A stretch of DNA of 64,000 bases from Bradyrhizobium sp. Y36 (GTDB lineage Bacteria > Pseudomonadota > Alphaproteobacteria > Rhizobiales > Xanthobacteraceae), in contig NZ_NWTI01000002.1 in NCBI RefSeq assembly GCF_002531575.1, positions 248,001-312,000 on the forward strand. The letters are read 5' to 3'. Under the pieces are notes generated by a model, which saw only the letters and a program-made list of their open reading frames with translations, had not been told where the DNA came from and ran no database searches. This document shows positions 32,028-38,652 of the stretch, one piece after another (position 1 is the stretch's first letter; each line of letters begins with the position of its first letter). A program made the translations under genes and the position numbers.

Positions 32028-32456
32028 ATGACGGTACGTTCCATTCTCAATACCAAGGGCCACCAGATCATGAGCGTCGAGCCCGACGCCAAGCTGGCGG
32101 CCGCGGTCAAACTGCTCGGCGAAAAGAAGATCGGCGCGGTGCTGGTGATGAACCAGAGCCGGCTCGAGGGCATCCTGTCCGAGCGCGACATCGTGCGCGT
32201 GCTCGGCGAGCGCGGTGCCAGCGTGCTGGAAGAGCCGGTCTCTCAGGTCATGACCCGCAAGGTCGTCACCTGCAAGGAGACCGACACGGTCGCCGAGCTC
32301 ATGGAGATGATGACATCGGGCAAGTTCCGCCATCTGCCCGTGCTCGACAACGGCAAGGTGGTCGGCCTGATCTCGATCGGCGACATCGTCAAGCGCCGGG
32401 TCCAGGAATACGAGAACGAGCAGGAAGCCCTGCGCGACTACATCAAGACGGCCTGA
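32028..32456 (+). CDS. CBS domain pair protein
   Basis: A 142-residue protein consisting of two CBS repeats. The first runs from about residue 5 (TVRSILNTKGHQIMSVEPDA) to 60 (GILSERDIVRVLGERG), the second from about 72 (VSQVMTRKVVTCKETDTVAELMEMM) to 130 (VGLISIGDIVKRRVQEYE). Both carry the (G)xISxxD-type end motif (ILSERD and LISIGD), which usually lines an adenosine-nucleotide site (AMP, ATP or SAM). The protein has no other domain, so it is likely a small regulatory or energy-sensing subunit. ATG 32028 has agggagg 5-6 bp upstream. Convergent with the patatin gene. Confidence 0.93.
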   Translation: MTVRSILNTKGHQIMSVEPDAKLAAAVKLLGEKKIGAVLVMNQSRLEGILSERDIVRVLGERGASVLEEPVSQVMTRKVVTCKETDTVAELMEMMTSGKFRHLPVLDNGKVVGLISIGDIVKRRVQEYENEQEALRDYIKTA

Positions 32457-32471
32457 TCAGGCCTGCTCGTC

Positions 32472-33506
32472 TCAGGCCTGATCGTCGGCCTTCGGCGCGT
32501 GGCCCGCAGGCGCGGGGGCCAGCACGTCGATCGCCTCCTGGATCGACTCCAGCGCGCGTTCGGCGGCGCGCGCGCCGTGGGCGATCAGGTCCTCGGAGCG
32601 GTGGAAGTCGAACCAGCCGAACTGGCCGACCCGGGGCGAGATCAAGAGGTCCGGCGGATCGCCGGCGAGGCGGGCGCGAGTGATGCGGTCCTGCATGATG
32701 TTGAAGGCATCGACCATCACCGAGGAGATGCCCGGGCGCCCGGCGCTGCCGAAGAACTCGCGCTTCATCGTCTTCTCGGGTGAGAACAAGCGCGGAAAAC
32801 GCCGCTTGGCGGTCGTCTCCTCCGGCTCGGCTGCGACCGGCGCGGCCATCGCGCCGTGCGAATAGATCGTCGTGGAATGGGTGAAGATGTCACTGGAAAG
32901 ATTTGCAGCGATGACGATTTCGGCGCCGAGCGCACGGGCCGCCGAGACCGGTACCGGATTCACCAGCGCGCCGTCGACCAGCCAGCGGTCGCCGATCAGC
33001 ATGGGCTGGAAGATGCCGGGCAGGGCGTAGGACGCGCGCATCGCATCGACGACGCGGCCATGCGTCAGCCAGATCTCGTGACCGGTGCGGACCTCGGTCG
33101 CGACACTCGCGAACTTGACCGGCAAATCCTCGATCAGGGTCTGGCCAACCGCATCCGCAAGGCGGCTTGCCAGCTTCTCGCCGCCAAGCAGGCCCGAGCC
33201 GTTGAGGCGGATGTCGAGATAGCCGATGATGTTGCGCATGCCCTGCAGGCTGCGGCCCCATTCTTCGAACGTCTCGAGCCGCCCGGCCGCATGGAGGCCG
33301 CCGACCACGGCGCCGATGGACGTGCCGACCACGACATCGGGCACGATGCCGTTGGCGATCAGGGTCCGGAGGATACCGATATGAGCAAAGCCGCGCGCCG
33401 CGCCGCCGCCGAGGGCGAGGCCGATGACCGGCCGCCGGGTGGGGCCAAGGCCGATCTTCTCACCGTTCGCCCCGTTTGCGCTGCGCCCCTTCAAGATGTC
33501 CAGCAC
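32472..33506 (-). CDS. Patatin-like phospholipase family protein
   Basis: About 345 residues. The catalytic dyad is visible: the GTSIGA elbow (Ser, about residue 72) and the DGA motif in WLVDGALVNPVP (Asp, about 190). The oxyanion-hole glycine run is ALGGGAARGFAHIG, so all patatin landmarks are intact. Family members hydrolyse membrane phospholipids or esters (RssA-like in some cases). The start is GTG 33506 (LDILKGRS), with aggaga 7 bp upstream. The frame stays open further upstream to 33683, but that N-terminus is Arg/Pro-rich and unlike the family. Soluble or peripheral. Convergent with the CBS gene. Confidence 0.88.
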   Translation of the reverse strand: MLDILKGRSANGANGEKIGLGPTRRPVIGLALGGGAARGFAHIGILRTLIANGIVPDVVVGTSIGAVVGGLHAAGRLETFEEWGRSLQGMRNIIGYLDIRLNGSGLLGGEKLASRLADAVGQTLIEDLPVKFASVATEVRTGHEIWLTHGRVVDAMRASYALPGIFQPMLIGDRWLVDGALVNPVPVSAARALGAEIVIAANLSSDIFTHSTTIYSHGAMAAPVAAEPEETTAKRRFPRLFSPEKTMKREFFGSAGRPGISSVMVDAFNIMQDRITRARLAGDPPDLLISPRVGQFGWFDFHRSEDLIAHGARAAERALESIQEAIDVLAPAPAGHAPKADDQA

Positions 33507-33778
33507 CGAAACTCTCCTACGCCGGGGCCAACGCTGCAGCCAAGGCTGCGGCCGAGCCCGTATCGTCAGACTAGGTACCGCACTCGCACTCCGCCATCCC
33601 GGGCGCGAAGCATGGTTTATGCCGCTTTGGAGAGGGCACCGGGCAGGAGTATGGCGAGGGGCGGTTGCCTCAGGACTAATCACGCAGGCGTCAACCGGGT
33701 TCCATCAATCCGGGGACCCGTATTTCCTGGGGGTTCAGAGGCTTGAATTTGCCGCGTTTTCGGTGAAAAGCAGGGAGC

Positions 33779-34852
33779 ATGACACGCGGGGGTGACGGCA
33801 TCATCGGATGGCGGCGCAGCGGCAGGCTGCTGCCGGCGCTGATCCTTGCTGCGTGCCTCGTTACCTCGGGCCAACATGCTGCCCAGGCGCAGCTTTTCTC
33901 CGATCGCCCGCCGCCGGTGCCGCCCGCCTCGGTGCCCGATCCCGGCGGCGCCATCAATCTGGCACCGCCCGGCGGGCCGGGTGCCGGCCCGCCGAGCCTG
34001 CCGCCGACCCTGATGCAGCCGGCGACGCCCAGCATGCCGCCGCCCGCGGTCTCCACCGTGCCGCCGGCCGCGCCGCTCAATGCGGCCGTGCCCGGGCAGG
34101 GCGTGCTGTCGCTGACCGCCAAATACGGCAAGGACACGCCGGCGATCACCAGCGGTCTGGTCTGGCGCGTGTTCGCCGACCGCCCCGACGAGAACGGCAC
34201 CTTCAAGCTGATCCGCGAAGACCGCAACGCGACGCCGAACATCGTGCTGCCGCCCGGCAATTACGTCGTGCACGTCGCCTTCGGCCTCGTCAGCGCGGTG
34301 CGCACCGTCAGCCTGAAGGCCGAGACCGACCGCGAATCCTTCGTGCTGCCGGCCGGCGGCCTGCGCATCGAAGGCCGCGTCGGCACCAGCCGCATCCCGC
34401 AGAACCAGATCTCGTTCGCAATCTACAAGGGCAGCCAGTTCGAATCCGGCGAGCGCGCCTCCCTGGTGCCGAACGTCGCCGCCGGCGACGTCGTGCTGAT
34501 CCCGGAAGGCACCTACTACATCATCTCCAACTATGGCGACGCCAACTCGGTGGTGCGCTCGGACATCCGCGTCCAGGCCGGCAAGCTCACCGACGTCACC
34601 ATCACCCACCGCGCTGCCGTGATCACGCTCAAGCTGGTCAGCGACAAGGGCGGCGAGGCGCTCGCCAACACCGCCTGGTCGGTGCTGACCCCCGGCGGCG
34701 ACGTCATCAAGGAATCCATCGGCGCCTTCCCGCGCGTGGTGCTCTCCGAAGGCGAATACCGCGCCATCGCCAAGAACGAGGGCAAGGTCTACGAGCGCGG
34801 CTTCAATGTCGTGAACGGCGTCGACGGCGAAGTGGAAGTCGTCGCGCGCTAG
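33779..34852 (+). CDS. Secreted proline-rich/beta-domain protein
   Basis: A 357-residue exported protein of unknown function. The signal segment (LLPALILAACLVTSGQHAAQAQ) contains LAAC, a possible lipobox, so it may be a lipoprotein with Cys about residue 25. A Pro/Gly/Ala-rich linker (about 40-105) leads to three beta-rich modules (about 108-350). Repeated patterns are VLPPGNYVVHVAFG, VLIPEGTYYIISNYG and VVLSEGEYRAIAKNEG, typical of a carboxypeptidase-regulatory-like or Ig-like fold repeated three times. The ATG at 33779 follows cagggagc closely. It stands alone on the plus strand. I recall conserved hypothetical relatives in Rhizobiales. Confidence 0.8.
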   Translation: MTRGGDGIIGWRRSGRLLPALILAACLVTSGQHAAQAQLFSDRPPPVPPASVPDPGGAINLAPPGGPGAGPPSLPPTLMQPATPSMPPPAVSTVPPAAPLNAAVPGQGVLSLTAKYGKDTPAITSGLVWRVFADRPDENGTFKLIREDRNATPNIVLPPGNYVVHVAFGLVSAVRTVSLKAETDRESFVLPAGGLRIEGRVGTSRIPQNQISFAIYKGSQFESGERASLVPNVAAGDVVLIPEGTYYIISNYGDANSVVRSDIRVQAGKLTDVTITHRAAVITLKLVSDKGGEALANTAWSVLTPGGDVIKESIGAFPRVVLSEGEYRAIAKNEGKVYERGFNVVNGVDGEVEVVAR

Positions 34853-35232
34853 AGCCGGGCGGCGCGGCTGCCTGCTGTATCAAGTCCGGCTTGACGTCGA
34901 GCCCGACTTCTCATCGCACGCATCATCGTGCATCTCCTGTTACCGCTTGCCAATTGCGCGGCCGGGAGAGTCGATCGCTCTGTGTACGGTGTTGAATACC
35001 GGCAGCACCGAAGAAATTGGCCGCTCGGGGCCAAGCAAACACCGCTGATCAGCGCTTATTCCCGCGCTCCGCGCGTTCATCACAGTCCGGTGCAAGATAC
35101 CTATTTCCGATCATCAATTTTATTCTCTTTCCGTCCTGCTGCGTTATATGTCGGGCATCCGTCTAACGGAGGAGGCCGGAGCAGGCTTGTGCGTCTGCGA
35201 GACCGGCGGGAGCAGGGGACCAACTCGCCGGC
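34853..35232. other. Intergenic gap, no clear gene
   Basis: 380 bp with only a small hairpin (GCACG-catcat-CGTGC, 34913-34928), and near its end a strong purine-rich ribosome site ggaggagg at 35169-35175. From there a very short frame (GTG 35189 to TGA 35245) overlaps the start of the next gene; see findings. Confidence 0.5.
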
Positions 35233-35427
35233 ATGTTCGAAGTGATCCTCACCAGGCGCAAGCGGTTTGGTTGGCGATGGCAGGTGTGCGACCAGTCCGG
35301 CAAGATCTTTGCTGACGGCTTCGAGCGCACCCGGCCGTCCGCCAAATACCATGGCGAGCGCGCATTATTCTTCCTGTTGTCGCAGGCCCATCTGCACAAC
35401 CGCTCGGCGGCGCCCAGCAAGGACTAA
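35233..35427 (+). CDS. Small conserved hypothetical protein
   Basis: A 64-residue basic, soluble protein (FEVILTRRKRFGWRWQVCD...GERALFFLLSQAHLHN). It resembles the short beta-hairpin proteins of the YegP/DUF1508 kind in its first half (FGWRWQVCDQSGKIFADG), but the match is weak. I have seen near-identical small proteins in Bradyrhizobium genomes, always unannotated. The ATG at 35233 has gcagggga about 13 bp upstream. It is also overlapped by a short frame starting behind a better ribosome site, so translational coupling is possible. Function unknown. Confidence 0.6.
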   Translation: MFEVILTRRKRFGWRWQVCDQSGKIFADGFERTRPSAKYHGERALFFLLSQAHLHNRSAAPSKD

Positions 35428-35447
35428 CGGCGGTACGGGCTACGGCC

Positions 35448-36440
35448 TCACACATCGACGACCAGCTTGCCCTTGGCGGCGTGATCCCTGATCAGCGCAT
35501 AGGCCCCGCCGACATTCTCCAGCGTGAAACGCCTGGCATCGAGGATCGGCACGAGCTTGCCGGCCTCGGCAAGGCGCGTGGCCTCCATCATGATCTCGCC
35601 ATGGTGCGCGCGGCCTTCGCCCGACAGCAGCGGCAGCAGGGTGAACACGCCGGAATAGGTGGCGGCACGGAATGACAGCGGGGCAAGCGCGTGCGTCCCC
35701 CAGCCGAGTGCACTCACCACATGGCCGAAGCGGCGCACCGCCTGGAAGGATGCGTCGAGCACCTTGCCGCCGACGGTGTCGTAGACGATGTCGAAGCCGC
35801 GGCCGCCGGTATGCTGGGCAACATAGGCATCGACCGCGCTGTCGCGGTCGATGAACACCGCGCCAAGACCTTCGACGGTGGGGCGCTGCGACACGGAGCC
35901 GGTGGCGAACACGTCCGCCCCGAAGGCGCGCGCGATCTGGATCGCGACATGGCCGACGCCGCCGGCGCCGCCATGGATCAACACCTTTTGGCCCGCCTTC
36001 AGGCCCGCGCGGTCGATCAGGCCTTCCCAGGCCGTGATGACGATCAGCGGCAGCGCCGCTGCTTCCCGCATGCTGAGATTGGCGGGCTTCAAGGCGAGGA
36101 GATCGGCATCGACCGCGGCGAACTCGGCGAGCGATCCCTGCACGCCGCCGACACCTCCGGTCATGCCGTAGACCTCGTCGCCCGGCTTGAACCGCGTCAC
36201 CTCGCGCCCGGTGCGCTCGACGATCCCGGCAAGATCGATCCCGGGAATCGCCGGCAGCGGATGGCGCGCATGGGCGGCGGCGCCGGCATGGATCTTGGTG
36301 TCGAGCGGATTGACCCCGCTGGCCCGCACCCGGACAAGCACCTCGCGCGGACCGACCTCGGGCGTGGAGATGGTCGAGAGCCGCAGCGGCGTGTTGTGAG
36401 CCTCCAGCACGGCCGCGCGCATCGTCGATTGTGTCGTCAT
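35448..36440 (-). CDS. Zinc-independent quinone reductase-like oxidoreductase
   Basis: About 330 residues, a medium-chain reductase of the QOR group. The first domain (about residues 1-125) contains VRVRASGVNPLDTKIHAG and AIPGIDLAGIVERTG. The NADP motif is HGGAGGVGHVAIQIA (GxGxxG-like, about 157). No zinc-binding cysteines are present, as expected for QOR-type enzymes that reduce quinones or enones with NADPH. ATG 36440 (MTTQSTMRAAV) has ggaga upstream; ATG 36422 (MRAAV) is a second choice. The frame stays open upstream across the LysR gene, but that is an antisense shadow. Divergent from the LysR gene, which probably controls it. Confidence 0.9.
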   Translation of the reverse strand: MTTQSTMRAAVLEAHNTPLRLSTISTPEVGPREVLVRVRASGVNPLDTKIHAGAAAHARHPLPAIPGIDLAGIVERTGREVTRFKPGDEVYGMTGGVGGVQGSLAEFAAVDADLLALKPANLSMREAAALPLIVITAWEGLIDRAGLKAGQKVLIHGGAGGVGHVAIQIARAFGADVFATGSVSQRPTVEGLGAVFIDRDSAVDAYVAQHTGGRGFDIVYDTVGGKVLDASFQAVRRFGHVVSALGWGTHALAPLSFRAATYSGVFTLLPLLSGEGRAHHGEIMMEATRLAEAGKLVPILDARRFTLENVGGAYALIRDHAAKGKLVVDV

Positions 36441-36542
36441 GATCGTCTGTCTCCGTTGTCGGCCTCCAATATGTCCATGAATTTTTGCATGGGAAGGAAC
36501 AAGGTTGTACGATTGCCGTGCGTTTTTGTATGAGGTTGTCCG
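36441..36542. promoter_or_regulatory. Divergent promoter with TTTTTGYATG repeats
   Basis: TTTTTGCATG (36482-36491) and TTTTTGTATG (36523-36532) are direct near-copies 41 bp apart, about four helical turns. The first is embedded in CCATG-aattttt-gCATGG. These look like the paired LysR sites that lie between a LysR gene and its divergent target. Confidence 0.45.
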
Positions 36543-37403
36543 ATGGATTGGAGCGATCTGCGCATCTTCCTGGCGATTGCGCGCGAAGGCACGCTCGGCG
36601 CGGCCGCACGCAGGATCGGCCAGACCCAGCCGACGATGGGGCGGCGGCTTCGCGCGCTCGAGACATCGCTGGGACAGACGCTGTTCCAGCGCACGGCGGA
36701 CGGCTTCGTGCTGACCGATGAGGGCGCCGCCGTGCTGCGTCACGCCGAGCGGATCGAGGACGAGGCGCTCGCGCTGGAGCGCGAGGTGTCCGGAGCGAAG
36801 ACGCAGCTCGATGGGCCGCTGCGCCTGTCGTCGTCCGACTGGTTCGGGACGGTGATGCTCTCGCCGCTGATCGCCGCGTTCGGCAAGCGGCACCCCGCCG
36901 TGACGGTGGAGCTTCTGACCGATGCGCGGCTCTACAGCCTGCCGCGGCGCGAGGCCGATCTGGTCTTCCGCATCAAGCCCTTCAGCGAGCCCGAGGTGAT
37001 CTCCCGCAAGCTGCTGCACATTCCGTACGCGCTCTATGGCAAGAAGGGCAGCAAGCCGCCGCGTGCCGGTGACGGCAGCGGCGTTCGCGTCGTGACCATG
37101 AACGCGGAATTCGCCGACATGCCGGACGCGGTCTGGCTGAAACGCATGCTGCCGCATGCAGAGGTCGCCTCGCGCAGCAACAACAGGCAGGTGCAGGCCG
37201 AGCTTTGCGCGCGCGGCGGCGGCCTTGCCGTGCTGCCCCGCCCGCTCGGCGACGGCGACCGGCGGCTGGTCGCGCTCGACATCGGCACGGCGCCGCCCGG
37301 CCGCGACACTTATCTCGGCTATCACCGCGACATGAAGCGCCTCGCCCGCCTGCGTGCGTTGCTCGATCTCGTGATCGAGAAGCTGGCAGCTGATGCTGCG
37401 TAG
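36543..37403 (+). CDS. LysR family transcriptional regulator
   Basis: A 286-residue regulator. The N-terminal helix-turn-helix (about residues 1-60) reads DLRIFLAIAREGTLGAAARRIGQTQPTMGRRLRALETSLGQTLF, with the LysR signature. The LysR_substrate periplasmic-binding-like domain follows (about 90-280; SSSDWFGTVMLSPLIAAFGKRHPAVTVEL). The effector cannot be read. It is transcribed divergently from the quinone-reductase-like gene, the usual arrangement for autoregulated LysR pairs. The frame's last codons and the TAG stop lie within a palindromic repeat that begins at 37400. ATG 36543 is used, with the HTH at the expected distance. Confidence 0.92.
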   Translation: MDWSDLRIFLAIAREGTLGAAARRIGQTQPTMGRRLRALETSLGQTLFQRTADGFVLTDEGAAVLRHAERIEDEALALEREVSGAKTQLDGPLRLSSSDWFGTVMLSPLIAAFGKRHPAVTVELLTDARLYSLPRREADLVFRIKPFSEPEVISRKLLHIPYALYGKKGSKPPRAGDGSGVRVVTMNAEFADMPDAVWLKRMLPHAEVASRSNNRQVQAELCARGGGLAVLPRPLGDGDRRLVALDIGTAPPGRDTYLGYHRDMKRLARLRALLDLVIEKLAADAA

Positions 37404-37486
37404 CCCGGATGAAGCGAAAGCGTAATCCGGGGCGCTCCTTCCGCTCGGATAGATTCCCGGATTGCGCTGCGCTCCATCCGGGCTAC
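37400..37486. repeat. Palindromic repeat (GTAGCCCGGAT type), copy 2
   Basis: GTAGCCCGGATGAAGCGAAAG and GCGCTCCATCCGGGCTAC are the two ends, imperfectly complementary. It is the same element as at 21942-22027. The stop codon of the LysR gene (TAG 37401-37403) is the second to fourth base of this repeat. Confidence 0.8.
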
Positions 37487-38122
37487 CAGATATCGCGTTG
37501 CCCGACGGGCAAAACACGCGAGCGGTAGGGCAACGCCCTTCGTCAAAAATATTCCACTTTACCGAATTTCGGGAATGGCGTATCCATCGCGGTAACCCGG
37601 CCCAAGGAAGAGGGGCGTATCGCGATCGTCACGAACGCGGGCTGGGCGGCGGTGGACGTCAGTCACATCGGCGCGAAGGGTCTTGCAGGGCGGGCAACCG
37701 TGAGCAAGACGATCGCGCACACGACCGATGTGATCGGCGTACGGCAAAATCGTGTGGTCCTGACGCCCGGGGTCTGTGCGTCAAGTCTTGCGGTGATGCG
37801 TGTCGTTCAACCGGACGCGCGCGTCAGTCATCCGAAAGGCGACGGGGGCAAGAGTGCAACGCTCCCCGGGGAGAGCACGCCATAAGCCGTCAACCCACTG
37901 CGCAGGGAAGGCCGGGATGTCCTGGCTACACCTGTATGCCGCTGTGCAGCTTCTTGTTACGCAGGATTCGCACAGTGGACCGCGGGTGCCAGCCGGCGCC
38001 CGGTCTTCCCTGCGCCCTCTTTCAAGCGAGGGCGAAGAGACGAAGCAAAACTCGGGCGAGGAAAGCCGCGAGAATGCAGTGGTGTGTCTACGACATGAGC
38101 TGCGTGCCGCAAGCTCGATCTC
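37487..38122. repeat. Degenerate copy of a dispersed Bradyrhizobium repeat
   Basis: About 640 bp with no intact gene. Short frames translate to text I recognise from an abundant, over-annotated intergenic repeat of this group (IAIVTNAGWAAVDV; then IPAFPAQWVDGLWRALPGE on the other strand). A 33-base segment at about 38045-38077 (ctcgggcgagg, then gccgcgagaatg) recurs with changes at about 38242-38275. I treat the whole as repeat, not as a degraded protein gene. Confidence 0.55.
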
Positions 38123-38211
38123 GTAGGGTGGGCAAAGGCGCATTGCGCCGCGCCCACGATCTCTCTCGACAAGCAACAAGGCGTGGGCACGCTGCGCTTT
38201 GCCCACCCTAC
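38123..38211. repeat. Palindromic repeat (GTAGGGTGGGCAAAG type), copy 1
   Basis: GTAGGGTGGGCAAAG at the left end and CTTTGCCCACCCTAC at the right end are perfect 15-bp arms, with a GC-rich interior. The second copy is at 58054-58147. Confidence 0.8.
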
Positions 38212-38317
38212 GGCACTCCATTCAAGAGGGCGAAGCGATCAGGCAAAGCTCGGGCGAACAAGCCGCGAGAATGCGATCCCATGTCAGCTATTCAACAACT
38301 CAGTCATTCACCAACGC

Positions 38318-38457
38318 TCTCGTGCCCCGGACGTAGCGCAGCGCTACTTCAGCGTTGCGCTGCAGAGCCGGGGCCCACGTTGCAGCACGCGCTGCGCTTG
38401 CTGGGTCCCGGCTCTGCGCAGCAACGCAAGAGCGTTGCAGCGCGTCCGGGACACGAG
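38318..38457. repeat. Interspersed repeat (cccggacgtagcgc type)
   Basis: Ends ctcgtgccccggac and gtccgggacacgag are inverted. The interior contains gcagagccggggccc and gggtcccggctctgcgc, again complementary. The same words occur at 1320-1432 and 56693-56725. Confidence 0.65.
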
Positions 38458-38652
38458 AGACGCGGGCCCGAACTTCGAGCGCGCGCCCGAACGCATCGCC
38501 TTCGCATCACCGTCATAGTCTCTAACACGCACTAACCAACGCCTGACTTAAAACTGTCATAATCGCCGAACGGAACCCGCGCCTGCGCGTTATTTACATG
38601 TCGTTAAGTGCGCCTGCATTGGATGCGCCGTGAAAGTGCGTTGGGGACTGCG

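Noticed and set aside
35448-37517. A 689-codon minus-strand frame
   Set aside because: Its C-terminal 330 codons are the quinone reductase. The upstream part is antisense to the LysR gene and repeats.
37462-38535. A 357-codon plus-strand frame in the repeat island
   Set aside because: Its translation matches dispersed intergenic repeat text, not a protein family, and it contains two palindromic repeats.
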